From assembly GCA_026993355.1 (NCBI GenBank), contig JALWTX010000003.1, forward strand, positions 27,000-90,999: a stretch of DNA of 64,000 bases. The letters are read 5' to 3'. Shown here one piece after another: positions 22,097 through 33,138 of the stretch (position 1 is the first letter of the stretch; every line of letters starts with the position of its first letter). Both the position numbers and the translations under genes were made by a program. The notes below the pieces were generated by a model that saw nothing but the letters and a program-made list of their open reading frames with translations, was not told the origin of the DNA and made no database searches. Source of the stretch: Flavobacteriales bacterium (GTDB taxonomy: Bacteria > Bacteroidota > Bacteroidia > Flavobacteriales > Flavobacteriaceae).

Positions 22097-23083
22097 ATGA
22101 GTAAACAAATTCAAAATATAGCTGTTATGACATCCGGAGGCGATGCCCCTGGAATGAATGCAGCCATTAGAGCTGTTGTTCGCACAGCGGTTTTTTACAA
22201 ATTAGATCCATTTGGTATTTATAGAGGCTATCAAGGTTTAATAGAAGGCGACATTGAACGCTTTTCTGCCCGTAAAGTCAGCAATATCATCAACCGTGGT
22301 GGCACCATTCTAAAAACAGCACGCTCCGATGAGTTTCGGACGGTTGAAGGTAGAAAAAAAGCCTATGAACAATTGGTTAAACACAATATTGACGCCTTGA
22401 TAGTTATTGGTGGAGATGGTTCATTTACCGGTGCTGAAATTTTTTCGGAAGAGTTTGATTTTCCTGTGATTGGTATTCCCGGAACCATTGATAATGATAT
22501 TTTTGGGACTGATTTTACCATTGGTTTTGACACTGCCAGCAATACCGCCACCGATGCCATTGACAAAATAAGAGATACCGCCAGTTCGCACAATCGCTTA
22601 TTTTTCATAGAAGTTATGGGACGCAATGCCGGATTTTTAGCATTATACAGTGGTATTGCAGGCGGTGCAGAAGAAATATTAATTCCGGAAGAAAATATAG
22701 GCATCGATAAACTGGTAGAATCTTTAAGACGAAGTAAACGTGCCGGCAAAACCAGTAGTATCGTAGTTGTTGCAGAGGGAGATACTACCGGAAAAAATGT
22801 GTTTGAACTGGCCAAATATGTCGATGAAAATTTAAAAGAATACGAATCGCGCGTGGTCATTGTTGGTCATATCCAACGAGGTGGTTGTCCCACAACTTTT
22901 GATCGTGTTTTGGCCAGCAGATTAGGGGTAAAAGCTGTTGAAGCTATTTTGGATGGTAAAAATAGAATTATGGTCGGTTTTAAAAATAACAAAGTAGAAT
23001 ATACCAGTTTGAAAGAAGCCATTAGCTTACACCGCACCATCAACAAAGAATTATTAGAAATTAGTGACATTTTAACTACTTAA
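22097..23083 (+). CDS. pfkA: 6-phosphofructokinase
   Basis: 328 aa; MTSGGDAPGMNAAIRAVVR, IGGDGSFTGA, GIPGTIDNDI, EVMGRNAGFLA, GHIQRGGCPTTFDR. Confidence 0.98.
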   Translation: MSKQIQNIAVMTSGGDAPGMNAAIRAVVRTAVFYKLDPFGIYRGYQGLIEGDIERFSARKVSNIINRGGTILKTARSDEFRTVEGRKKAYEQLVKHNIDALIVIGGDGSFTGAEIFSEEFDFPVIGIPGTIDNDIFGTDFTIGFDTASNTATDAIDKIRDTASSHNRLFFIEVMGRNAGFLALYSGIAGGAEEILIPEENIGIDKLVESLRRSKRAGKTSSIVVVAEGDTTGKNVFELAKYVDENLKEYESRVVIVGHIQRGGCPTTFDRVLASRLGVKAVEAILDGKNRIMVGFKNNKVEYTSLKEAISLHRTINKELLEISDILTT

Positions 23084-24106
<1,023 letters not shown>

Positions 24107-24127
24107 TTCATTAATTTAATTATTTTA

Positions 24128-24156
24128 ACAAAGCCGGCAGATTTTGCCGGCTTTGT
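24128..24156. terminator. bidirectional terminator between convergent gap and pta
   Basis: ACAAAGCCGGCA gattt TGCCGGCTTTGT. Confidence 0.8.
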
Positions 24157-24173
24157 GTGTATATTTCCAAAAT

Positions 24174-26330
24174 TTATTTTTTATTAGCATTCTGCTCTAT
24201 ATCTTTTTTATTTTCATCATTTTGTGCTTGAATAGCTGTCAATAGGATGGTATTATACACATCATCGACAGTACAACCACGGCTTAAATCATTAACCGGT
24301 TTATTCAGTCCTTGTAACATAGGACCAATAGCCAAAGCACCTGTTTCCCGTTGAACTGCTTTGTAGGTATTATTTCCGGTATTTAAATCCGGAAAAATTA
24401 AAACGCTTGCCTGTCCGGCTACCGGCGAATCAGGCATTTTCTTTTTGCCAACCTCCGGATCAACAGCCGCATCATATTGTATGGGGCCCTCCACTAAAAT
24501 ATCCGGTCGTTTTTCTTTTACAATTTCAGTTGCCTTACGCACTTTTTCGACATCTTCTCCTTTGCCGGAACTACCTGAAGAATAGGATAACATGGCAACT
24601 TTCGGTTTAATACCGAATTTCTTAGCCGAATCTGCTGAAGCAATTGCAATTTCTGCCAATTCTTCCGAATTGGGATTAGGATTAATGGCACAATCGGCAA
24701 AAGCCGAAACACGATCCGGCAAACACATAAAAAATACTGAGGAAACTAATTTGGCATCCGGTTTTGTTTTAATCAATTGCAATGCCGGTCTTATGGTGTG
24801 TTGGGTTGTATGTACGGCGCCAGAAACCATTCCGTCAGCATCGCCGGTTAAAACCATCATCGTCCCGAAGTAAGAGGGATCTTTAACCAAATCGTAAGCT
24901 GTTGTTTCGGTAATTCCCTTATGTTTTCTTAATTCGTAAAGTTTTTTGGCATATTCATCTAATTTTGGCGAAGTTTCGGGATCAACTATGTCTATTTTAT
25001 TACAATTTAAGTTAATGCCTTTGTTTTTTACAATTTGACAAATTTGGTCTCGTTTTCCCAACAAAATAATATCGACCAGGCCCGATTCTTGTAATCTGGC
25101 AGCAGCTTTTAAAATTCTTTCATCTGTTCCTTCGGGTAAAACAATTCGTTTGCGTTCTCGACCGGCCCATTCTTCCAGATTGTATAAAAACATGGAAGGG
25201 GTCATTTTTTCATTTTCATATTGAATTAATTTATCTAAAATTTTCTTTACATCCACATATTTTTTAAACAAACTGATGGAACGCATAATTTTGCGTTTGT
25301 CATAAGGATTTATACGGGGTTTTAAATCTGATATTTTTGAAGTAACTTCATAGGTATTAGGACGGACTACAATAATAGGCAAACTGGTATTGATACCATC
25401 AATGAGTTTTAAAATAGGCTTTTCGGGTGTTATGCCACCGGTTAGCACCAGACCCGAAATATCCGGATAAGCATCACTTTTATCGGCTTGAATTGCGCCT
25501 AAAATCAGATCGGCTCTATCGCCCGGTGTAATAACAACTGATTTGTCTTTTAACCGGGACAGATAATGTCGCAACTGCATGGCCCCTACTTCATAATGTT
25601 TTACCGGTTTTTCCAAATGATTTTCGCCATATAAAACTTTTCCGTTAAAATAGTTTAAAATATCGCGCATACTCGGTTTTAACAGATTTTCATCTCTTGG
25701 AATTGCCGCTACGTAAGTATCTTTGTCAACTAATTTTTGCAGACGGCTCACTACTTTTTTAAGGTTCTTTGGTTTAATTTTATTAGCAATAATGGCCGGC
25801 ACCTCTACTTTTTCTTCCTTAAAACTATCGTAGGCCAGTTTAACATTGCTGATATATTCTTCAAAACCTTTTGAAACGCCACTGGATACTAATATGGTGG
25901 GAATGGATAAATTTGCAGCCAAACGAACATTAAGCTCAAATTCAATCATGGCACCTTCACCGGAAAAATCACTTCCTTCAATCAATATAAAATCAAATTT
26001 CTTTTCCAGTTTTTTATACTTTCTTATAATCTTTTCTATAATTTTTTTCTCCTGACCTTCATTCAAAAGTTTGACCATTTCACTTCTTGTAAAAGCATAA
26101 GCATCATTATACTTCATATCAAGTTTAAAAAAGTTGAGCATCGTTAGGATATGATTATCCTTTTGTCCTTCCGGATAATCATTAATAACCGGTCTGAAAT
26201 AACCGACCTTGCTTTTTCGCACAAGTAATTCATTCATTAAACCTATGCTTATTAACGATTTACCACTAAATGGTTCTATAGTAGCAATATAAACAGCTTT
26301 GTTCATTTTTATTGTTTTTGTTTGCCACAA
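24174..26330 (-). CDS. pta: phosphate acetyltransferase, long form (likely start MNKAVY at 26306)
   Basis: 718 aa; N-terminal DRTGG-type domain plus catalytic domain RIVLPEGTDERILKAAARLQE...SYSSGSSGKGEDVEKVRKAT. Confidence 0.95.
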   Translation of the reverse strand: MWQTKTIKMNKAVYIATIEPFSGKSLISIGLMNELLVRKSKVGYFRPVINDYPEGQKDNHILTMLNFFKLDMKYNDAYAFTRSEMVKLLNEGQEKKIIEKIIRKYKKLEKKFDFILIEGSDFSGEGAMIEFELNVRLAANLSIPTILVSSGVSKGFEEYISNVKLAYDSFKEEKVEVPAIIANKIKPKNLKKVVSRLQKLVDKDTYVAAIPRDENLLKPSMRDILNYFNGKVLYGENHLEKPVKHYEVGAMQLRHYLSRLKDKSVVITPGDRADLILGAIQADKSDAYPDISGLVLTGGITPEKPILKLIDGINTSLPIIVVRPNTYEVTSKISDLKPRINPYDKRKIMRSISLFKKYVDVKKILDKLIQYENEKMTPSMFLYNLEEWAGRERKRIVLPEGTDERILKAAARLQESGLVDIILLGKRDQICQIVKNKGINLNCNKIDIVDPETSPKLDEYAKKLYELRKHKGITETTAYDLVKDPSYFGTMMVLTGDADGMVSGAVHTTQHTIRPALQLIKTKPDAKLVSSVFFMCLPDRVSAFADCAINPNPNSEELAEIAIASADSAKKFGIKPKVAMLSYSSGSSGKGEDVEKVRKATEIVKEKRPDILVEGPIQYDAAVDPEVGKKKMPDSPVAGQASVLIFPDLNTGNNTYKAVQRETGALAIGPMLQGLNKPVNDLSRGCTVDDVYNTILLTAIQAQNDENKKDIEQNANKK

Positions 26331-26378
26331 AGTTACTGATAAAAGACGCTAAAAAAATGATTATTTATATATTTTGCA

Positions 26379-26406
26379 TAAAAAACACCGGAAAACCGGT
26401 GTTTTA
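26379..26406 (-). terminator. terminator after FKBP-like gene
   Basis: AAAAACACCGG aaaa CCGGTGTTTT. Confidence 0.75.
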
Positions 26407-26429
26407 CAAAATCTTTATATTGGAAGTTT

Positions 26430-27308
26430 TTAATGTGTGTCGGCGTCTAAATAATTTGGCGTTCCATCTCCATCACTGTCATCATTGGTAGGGTCTCCGT
26501 CATGGTTTGTATCTTCATCTTTGGTTAAAATGCCATCGCCGTCGTCATCATTATCATAAATATTTGGAATAAAATCACCATCGGTATCATCATCGCTGAT
26601 ATCGCCATTTCCATTGACATCTTCATCTATATTTTTAACCAAATCATTATCGTTATCTTCATCATCTAAAAAAATCTTAAAGGTGAAAATTAAAGGCGAA
26701 TAGGCAGGAATTTCATTTGTTTTTCTGTTATAATAAGCCAATCCGGAAGGCGTAATAAGTAAACCCGTACCAAAACCTGAAAAACTAAAAGTACCATCAC
26801 CATTATCGGTATAAGTGCCATCTTTGAAAAAAGGCAAAACTTCCTGCCATGCTTTAATTGCCTCTGGAAGTTTCATCCATATAGGCCAATGTTCAACTTG
26901 TTCATCAAAAACTTCATTGTTTAACAACCAACCTTTATATGCGACTAAAATATTATCAAACTTAACTACTTGACGTTGGGTGCCTATATTAAAAGGAATA
27001 TAGAACAAATCATAAATTAAATCGCTTACCTTAGGATCCTCTACTTGCAAAACTTGCAAATTAGGATCATCCCATATAGAGACCTGCGACCCGGCGGGAT
27101 CAATCGTATCCAAAGTAACGTTATATTGGGCATCAACAGTATAATAATGCGTTTGCATATAGGTTATAATTGAATCCTTTTCTACATCATTGTATTCTTT
27201 GACTCTGTCTTTTGGCGTATAAGTCGGTGCAGGATCTTCTTTTGGCTTGCAACTGTTTAAAACAAGTAAAGAAAAAAGCCCGAGTAATGATAAAATTCTG
27301 ATTTTCAT
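26430..27308 (-). CDS. FKBP-like lipoprotein with Asp-rich calcium-binding (TSP type 3-like) tail
   Basis: 292 aa; lipobox LVLNSC; FDNILVAYKGWLLNNEVFDE...; tail DDTDGDFIPNIYDNDDDGDGILTKDEDTNHDGDPTNDDSDGDGTPNYLD. Confidence 0.75.
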   Translation of the reverse strand: MKIRILSLLGLFSLLVLNSCKPKEDPAPTYTPKDRVKEYNDVEKDSIITYMQTHYYTVDAQYNVTLDTIDPAGSQVSIWDDPNLQVLQVEDPKVSDLIYDLFYIPFNIGTQRQVVKFDNILVAYKGWLLNNEVFDEQVEHWPIWMKLPEAIKAWQEVLPFFKDGTYTDNGDGTFSFSGFGTGLLITPSGLAYYNRKTNEIPAYSPLIFTFKIFLDDEDNDNDLVKNIDEDVNGNGDISDDDTDGDFIPNIYDNDDDGDGILTKDEDTNHDGDPTNDDSDGDGTPNYLDADTH

Positions 27309-27433
27309 TTAGTTACATTTTACTTTTTGAGACTAATAATAAATTTGTTTTTAAATTAATCTTCTATCAATATTAATGCTGCAAGATACAATTTTTATTT
27401 ATTTTTGTGTCGTTATTAACAAAGTTTTAAATT

Positions 27434-27805
27434 ATGCGTATCGACAAATTTTTATGGGCAGTCAGGTTTTACAAAACCCGGAATATAGCTGCTGATGCCA
27501 TCAAAAAACACCATGTTCGCATCAATGGACATCTAGCAAAACCTTCAAAAGAAGTTTATGGTGGCGATATTTTGGAGATACGCAAAAACCAGATAGATTA
27601 TAAACTTTTGGTATTAGATGTTCCTAAAAGCCGTGTGGGGGCCAAATTGGTGCCACAATATATTAAAGACCAAACTCCTAAAGAGGCTTTTGAAAAACAG
27701 GCATTATTGAAATCAGCCCAAAATTATTATCGGAAAAAGGGAACCGGTCGCCCTACCAAAAAAGACCGGCGCGAATTAGATGAATTTTTAGATGACGATG
27801 AATAA
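27434..27805 (+). CDS. S4-domain RNA-binding protein (Hsp15-like)
   Basis: 123 aa; MRIDKFLWAVRFYKTRNIAADAIKKHHVRINGHLAKPSKEV; GRPTKKDRRELDEFL. Confidence 0.9.
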   Translation: MRIDKFLWAVRFYKTRNIAADAIKKHHVRINGHLAKPSKEVYGGDILEIRKNQIDYKLLVLDVPKSRVGAKLVPQYIKDQTPKEAFEKQALLKSAQNYYRKKGTGRPTKKDRRELDEFLDDDE

Positions 27806-27813
27806 AAAAATAT

Positions 27814-29859
27814 ATGAAAATACCTAAAGCACCCAAAAAACCATTTGCCTTAACCAAATTTAACGATACACGAATAGACCCCTATTATTGGTTGCGCGAA
27901 CGTGAAAATCCGGAAGTCATTCGATATCTTAAAGAGGAAAATGCTTATTTTGACGCCCAAACCCAATCCTACAAACCACTGGAAAAACGCTTGTTTGAAG
28001 AAATGAAAGCGCGTATAAAACAAGAAGACACTTCGGTTCCGGTATATGAAAATGGTTATTATTATCAAACTAAATATTTAAAAGGAAAAGAATACCCTAT
28101 CTATAGCCGTCGGAAAACACTCCAAAGCCAAGAAGAAATCATTTTTGATGAAAATGAAATGGCTGAAGGACATGCCTATTACAAGCTTACCGGTATTGAA
28201 ATTAGTCCAGATAACCGGTTGGCAGTATTTGGCGAAGACACTACCGGCAGACGACAATATACCTTGCAAATAAAAAATTTGGAAACAGGTGAATTATTAC
28301 CCGACAGAATTGAAAACACCACCGGAAGCGCTGTATGGGCCAATGACAATCAAACACTTTTTTATACTAAAAAGGATCCGGAAACCCTACGGGCTTTCCG
28401 TATTTATAAACACATTATTGGTGATAATCCGGTTAACGACCAATTGATTTATGAAGAAAAAGATGAAACTTTTGATGTTTTTGTAACCAAAAGTAAAAGT
28501 AACTATTACTTATACATTGCTTCCTTTAGCACGCTTACTACCGAATATCGCTATTTGGAGGCCGATAACCCCAATGGCGAATTTAAAGTATTTGCTCCCC
28601 GAAAACGCGGCGTTGAATATAATCTTTTTCATCGTGGTAAGCATTTTTTTATTTTGACAAATAAAGATAATGCAACCAATTTCAAACTAATGCAAACCAC
28701 TACCGGCAAAACCAATATGGCGCATTGGCAAGAATATATTTCGCACCGTCCTGATGTCATGTTAGAAGATGTTGATGTGTTTGCTGATTTTATGGTTTTA
28801 CAAGAACGTCAAAAAGGTTTAAACAAACTGCGTATTATATCTCATAAAGATGATTTTTATCTTCAATTTGACGAGGAAACCTATAATGTTTATATGGCAT
28901 ATAATCCAGAAATGCAGGTTCAAGAGTTTAGATATATCTACAACTCGATGACAACGCCGGCTTCCGTTTTCTCTTTTAATATTCAAACACGCCGCAAAAC
29001 CCTGCTTAAAGAACAAGAAGTGCCGGATGGCAAATTTGATAAAAACAATTACCAATCCAAGCGAATTTGGGTGACTGCACGTGATGGAAAAAAAATCCCG
29101 GTATCTATGGTTTGGCATAAAAAAACAGACTTGACCAAACCCAATCCACTTTTACTATATGGCTACGGTGCCTACGGCATTACTGTTGATCCCGGATTTA
29201 GTACCACACGATTATCACTTCTTGACAGGGGCTTTATTTTTGCCATTGCACATGTTCGCGGTGGTGAATATTTGGGGCGTCCATGGTATGAAGAAGGCAA
29301 ACTAATGAAAAAGAAGAACACATTCAATGATTTTATTGATGTGGCTAAAAACTTAATCGATCAGCAATACATCTCTCCTTCACAACTTTATGCTATGGGC
29401 GGGTCAGCCGGTGGCTTGTTGATGGGAGCGGTTATCAATGCTGTATCACAACTATTTAAAGGTGTCGTCGCACAAGTGCCTTTTGTAGATGTGCTGACCA
29501 CCATGCTGGATGACAGCATTCCCTTAACCACCGGAGAATATGATGAATGGGGCAATCCTAATCAAAAAGAATATTATGATTATATTAAAAGCTATTCGCC
29601 CTATGATAATATCAAAGCCAAACAATATCCTAATTTATTAGTAACAACAGGCTTGCACGACTCACAAGTACAATATTGGGAGCCTGCCAAATGGGTAGCC
29701 AAATTGCGTGATTTAAAAACTGATGATAATCTATTGCTTTTGCATACCGATATGGATAGTGGTCATGGGGGTGCTTCGGGACGTTTCAAATCTTTAAAAG
29801 ACACAGCCCGCGATTATGCCTTTTTAATTAACCTGCAAGAAAAAAATAACCAATTATGA
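27814..29859 (+). CDS. ptrB: oligopeptidase B-like S9 prolyl oligopeptidase
   Basis: 681 aa; DPYYWLRERENPEVIRYLKEENAYF, GGSAGGLLMGAV, DSGHGG. Confidence 0.9.
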   Translation: MKIPKAPKKPFALTKFNDTRIDPYYWLRERENPEVIRYLKEENAYFDAQTQSYKPLEKRLFEEMKARIKQEDTSVPVYENGYYYQTKYLKGKEYPIYSRRKTLQSQEEIIFDENEMAEGHAYYKLTGIEISPDNRLAVFGEDTTGRRQYTLQIKNLETGELLPDRIENTTGSAVWANDNQTLFYTKKDPETLRAFRIYKHIIGDNPVNDQLIYEEKDETFDVFVTKSKSNYYLYIASFSTLTTEYRYLEADNPNGEFKVFAPRKRGVEYNLFHRGKHFFILTNKDNATNFKLMQTTTGKTNMAHWQEYISHRPDVMLEDVDVFADFMVLQERQKGLNKLRIISHKDDFYLQFDEETYNVYMAYNPEMQVQEFRYIYNSMTTPASVFSFNIQTRRKTLLKEQEVPDGKFDKNNYQSKRIWVTARDGKKIPVSMVWHKKTDLTKPNPLLLYGYGAYGITVDPGFSTTRLSLLDRGFIFAIAHVRGGEYLGRPWYEEGKLMKKKNTFNDFIDVAKNLIDQQYISPSQLYAMGGSAGGLLMGAVINAVSQLFKGVVAQVPFVDVLTTMLDDSIPLTTGEYDEWGNPNQKEYYDYIKSYSPYDNIKAKQYPNLLVTTGLHDSQVQYWEPAKWVAKLRDLKTDDNLLLLHTDMDSGHGGASGRFKSLKDTARDYAFLINLQEKNNQL

Positions 29860-30470
29860 AAATTGTTTGTGTAGGGCGCAATTATGCCCGGCATATTGCC
29901 GAATTAGCCAATGAAAAACCAAAAGACCCTGTTTTATTCATGAAGCCGGATACCGCCATTTTACCGCCTCGAAATCCTTTATATTTACCTGATTTTGCTA
30001 AAGATTTTCATTATGAAGTAGAGGTTATTATCAAGATAAATAAAATGGGAAAACATATTGCCCCCGAATTTGCACACCGCTATTACGAGGAAATCGGCTT
30101 AGGTTTAGATATTACGGCTCGCGATTTACAAAGCGAATTGAAAGCAAAAGGTTTACCTTGGGAAAAAGCCAAAGCCTTTGATAATTCGGCGGTAGTTAGT
30201 CCTAAATTTGTTCATAAAACCCAATTTAAAAACTTAGATGAACTTCATTTTCATTTGACTCAAAACGGGCAAATGGTTCAACAAGGCCATACTGCCGATA
30301 TGCTATGGAAAATAGATGAGCTCATCAGCTATATTTCAACTTTTTTTACCTTAAAAAAGGGCGATTTGATATTTACAGGGACACCTGCCGGCGTTGGCAA
30401 AATGAACCTAAACGATGAATTTGCCGGATATTTGGAAGACCAAGAAATGTTTAAAATTCGTGTAAAATAA
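29856..30470 (+). CDS. fumarylacetoacetate hydrolase family protein
   Basis: 204 aa; KIVCVGRNYARHIAEL, DFHYEVEVII, DITARDLQ, GDLIFTGTPAGVG. Confidence 0.92.
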   Translation: MKIVCVGRNYARHIAELANEKPKDPVLFMKPDTAILPPRNPLYLPDFAKDFHYEVEVIIKINKMGKHIAPEFAHRYYEEIGLGLDITARDLQSELKAKGLPWEKAKAFDNSAVVSPKFVHKTQFKNLDELHFHLTQNGQMVQQGHTADMLWKIDELISYISTFFTLKKGDLIFTGTPAGVGKMNLNDEFAGYLEDQEMFKIRVK

Positions 30471-30472
30471 AC

Positions 30473-30504
30473 AAAAACCGCTTATTGAAGGCGGTTTTCG
30501 TTTT
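30473..30504. terminator. terminator between convergent FAH gene and ybaB
   Basis: AAAAACCGC ttattgaag GCGGTTTT followed by CGTTTTT. Confidence 0.7.
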
Positions 30505-30524
30505 TAAACAGATTTTTAATTTAG

Positions 30525-30848
30525 CTAAAGTAAGCCGTCTAAACCGGGAATATTCGGCAAGGCATCTGTTGCCGCTTTTTTCAATTCTGCTTCTTGCATT
30601 TTACCGGCTTCGCCTAAAGCTTTATTTAAAGCCAAAATCAAGTAATCTTCCAACATTTCTTTGTCTTGTAATGCTTCATCGGCTATAGACAAACTTTTAA
30701 CCGCCCTGTTGCCTGTAACGGTTACTTTTACCAAGCCATTGCCGGCTTCGGCATCTATTAATACATTGTCTAAACGCTTTTTGGCGGCTTCGACATTTTT
30801 TTTGGCGGTTTCCAATTTACCGACAATATCAAACATTTTTCCAAACAT
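30525..30848 (-). CDS. YbaB/EbfC family nucleoid-associated protein
   Basis: 107 aa; EAGNGLVKVTVTGNRAVKSLSI. Confidence 0.92.
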   Translation of the reverse strand: MFGKMFDIVGKLETAKKNVEAAKKRLDNVLIDAEAGNGLVKVTVTGNRAVKSLSIADEALQDKEMLEDYLILALNKALGEAGKMQEAELKKAATDALPNIPGLDGLL

Positions 30849-30888
30849 AATTATTTATTTTTTACAAAAATACAAAAAAGTGGTTCAT

Positions 30889-31701
30889 TTAACTTATTTT
30901 TCCTAATTCTCTTGCCCGTTGGTAAGCTTTAGCGATTGCCTGACGAATAATTTCATTGGTTTTATATTGGTCTAAATAACGGATGGCTGCTTCTGTGGTA
31001 CCGCCTTTGGAAGATATTTTGTCGATTAACTGCCGGTAATCATCTTTAGCATTTTGAAAATATTCTACGATGCCCCGAAAAGTCTGACTGGTTAACATCT
31101 CGGCCTGCGGTTTGGTAAAACCCAACTCAATAGCCGCTTGCATCATAGCTTCCATAAAATAAAGCACATACGCCGGCCCCGATCCAGAAACAGCTGTGCC
31201 TGCATCAATTAAATCTTCTTCTGGCACATATAAATTTTTACCGGTGCTTTCTAAAAGATTTTGCACGGTAACCAATTCAATACGCGTAACGGCTTCTGAA
31301 GAGGTAAAAACACTCATCCCCTCACCTATTTGCGCTGCAATATTAGGCATGGCACGAATCACTTTATTGATATCCAAAGCCTCTTGTATCGTTTTAATAG
31401 AAACCCCCGCCATAATTGACAATATAACCTGCTCATCGCTTAAAAAAGCTTTGAGTTCCTCTTTTAGAGCGGGAAATGCTTGTGGCTTTACAGCTAATAC
31501 AATTAAATCGGCTTCGGCTATACGTCTATCCGGTTTGTCAAAAATATTTTTAATTCCAATGGCTTTCAAAGCAGCATGCTTGGTTATATCCTTCTCCAAA
31601 ACAGCAAAGTTAGAAATATCTGTAATGTAGTTATTTAAAAAACTTTTGGCAAAACTCTGTCCCATATTACCACCGCCTATAATCAATATTTTCATAAACA
31701 T
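30889..31701 (-). CDS. proC: pyrroline-5-carboxylate reductase
   Basis: 270 aa; KILIIGGGNMGQSFAKS, RAMPNIAAQIGEGMS, AVSGSGPAYVLYFMEAM, SSKGGTTEAAI. Confidence 0.96.
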   Translation of the reverse strand: MFMKILIIGGGNMGQSFAKSFLNNYITDISNFAVLEKDITKHAALKAIGIKNIFDKPDRRIAEADLIVLAVKPQAFPALKEELKAFLSDEQVILSIMAGVSIKTIQEALDINKVIRAMPNIAAQIGEGMSVFTSSEAVTRIELVTVQNLLESTGKNLYVPEEDLIDAGTAVSGSGPAYVLYFMEAMMQAAIELGFTKPQAEMLTSQTFRGIVEYFQNAKDDYRQLIDKISSKGGTTEAAIRYLDQYKTNEIIRQAIAKAYQRARELGKIS

Positions 31702-31808
31702 TTTTATTTTTATGTAAACAAATATAAGCCAAATTATTTCAATCTAATTTAAATATTTAACAAAATGAAAAGCCATAAAATCGTAATTTTGTCTTAAACA
31801 ATCGAGCA

Positions 31809-33065
31809 ATGTATGCACTGGTAGATGGCAACAATTTTTATGCTTCTTGCGAGCGGGTTTTCAATCCCGCCTTACGAACTCAGCCCATTGTTGTTCTATC
31901 GAATAATGATGGCATTATTATAGCCCGCAGTAACGAAGCCAAAGCGATGGGCATAAAAATGGGTATCCCGGCTTTTGAGATAAAACACCTTATTAAAAGC
32001 CAAAAAGTGATAGCTTTTTCTTCCAATTATGCCCTTTATGGTGATATGTCTCAACGGATGATGCAAATTTTCGGTGATTTTACTCCCGATGTAGAAATTT
32101 ATTCTATTGATGAAGCTTTTCTGGATTTTAAGGGGTTTGAGTTAACCAAACTTCGGCAGATGGGCTTGAACTTGCGAAAAAAAGTTGATAAATATATCGG
32201 GATTCCGGTGAGTGTGGGTTTTGGTCCGACTAAAACCTTGGCCAAAATAGCCAATAGAATTGCCAAAAAACATATGAAAGATGGCGTTGCCTTAATAGAC
32301 ACGGCATACAAAATAGAGAAAGCTTTAAAAATGACGGCTATAGAAGATGTTTGGGGAATAGGCCGGCAGCACAGTCGTTTTTTACAAAAAAATCAGGTAA
32401 AAACAGCTTGGGATTTTACACAACTTCCACAAGACTTTATCCGGAAAAATATGTCTGTCACAGGCCTGAGAACCCAAATGGAATTGCAAGGAATTGCCTG
32501 CATTCCGATGGAATACGTACCACCTGCCAAAAAAGCCATCCGCACGGCACGCACTTTTGCCCAAGCAACAGATGATTATGAATATTTGGCCGAATCCATC
32601 GCGGGTTTTGCCGCTACTTGTGGCCAAAAACTACGTGAACAAAAATCGGCAGCTAATTTACTGACTGTTTTTGTACGCACCAATAAATTTGATCACAACA
32701 AACCTTACTATGCCAATAGTTTTACCATTCAACTCCCTGCAACTGATAGCAGCATTGTGTTAATAAAAGCTGCTAAGGAGGCGCTCAAAATTATTTTTAG
32801 ACCTCAGCACCATTACAAAAAAGCAGGCGTACTGCTCAGCGGATTGGTACCGGCACAAAACCGTCAGTTAAATTTATTTGAAACCGGAACCGATGTCAAA
32901 CATAAAAAAGTGATGCAAACCCTTGACCTGTTAAATAAAAAACACGGTTACCGGTTAATGAAATTTGCCGCAGAAGGCCGGTTTGGCGCCTGGCAATTGC
33001 AACAAACTTACCGTTCGAAACGATACACCACGCGTTGGGATGAACTTATCCAAATAAAGCTATAG
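31809..33065 (+). CDS. umuC: UmuC-like Y-family DNA polymerase
   Basis: 418 aa; MYALVDGNNFYASCERVFNPALR, IYSIDEAFLDF, VGFGPTKTLAKIANRIAKK. Confidence 0.93.
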   Translation: MYALVDGNNFYASCERVFNPALRTQPIVVLSNNDGIIIARSNEAKAMGIKMGIPAFEIKHLIKSQKVIAFSSNYALYGDMSQRMMQIFGDFTPDVEIYSIDEAFLDFKGFELTKLRQMGLNLRKKVDKYIGIPVSVGFGPTKTLAKIANRIAKKHMKDGVALIDTAYKIEKALKMTAIEDVWGIGRQHSRFLQKNQVKTAWDFTQLPQDFIRKNMSVTGLRTQMELQGIACIPMEYVPPAKKAIRTARTFAQATDDYEYLAESIAGFAATCGQKLREQKSAANLLTVFVRTNKFDHNKPYYANSFTIQLPATDSSIVLIKAAKEALKIIFRPQHHYKKAGVLLSGLVPAQNRQLNLFETGTDVKHKKVMQTLDLLNKKHGYRLMKFAAEGRFGAWQLQQTYRSKRYTTRWDELIQIKL

Positions 33066-33138
33066 CAAAAAAAGATTAAGATGTTTTTAACAAGTAAAGA
33101 AATTTTATTTTTGTTCCTTTGCATCATAAAAACAATAC

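Noticed and set aside
32351-32575. Plus-strand ORF overlapping umuC in another frame
   Set aside because: Fully within umuC, no recognizable domain or start context.
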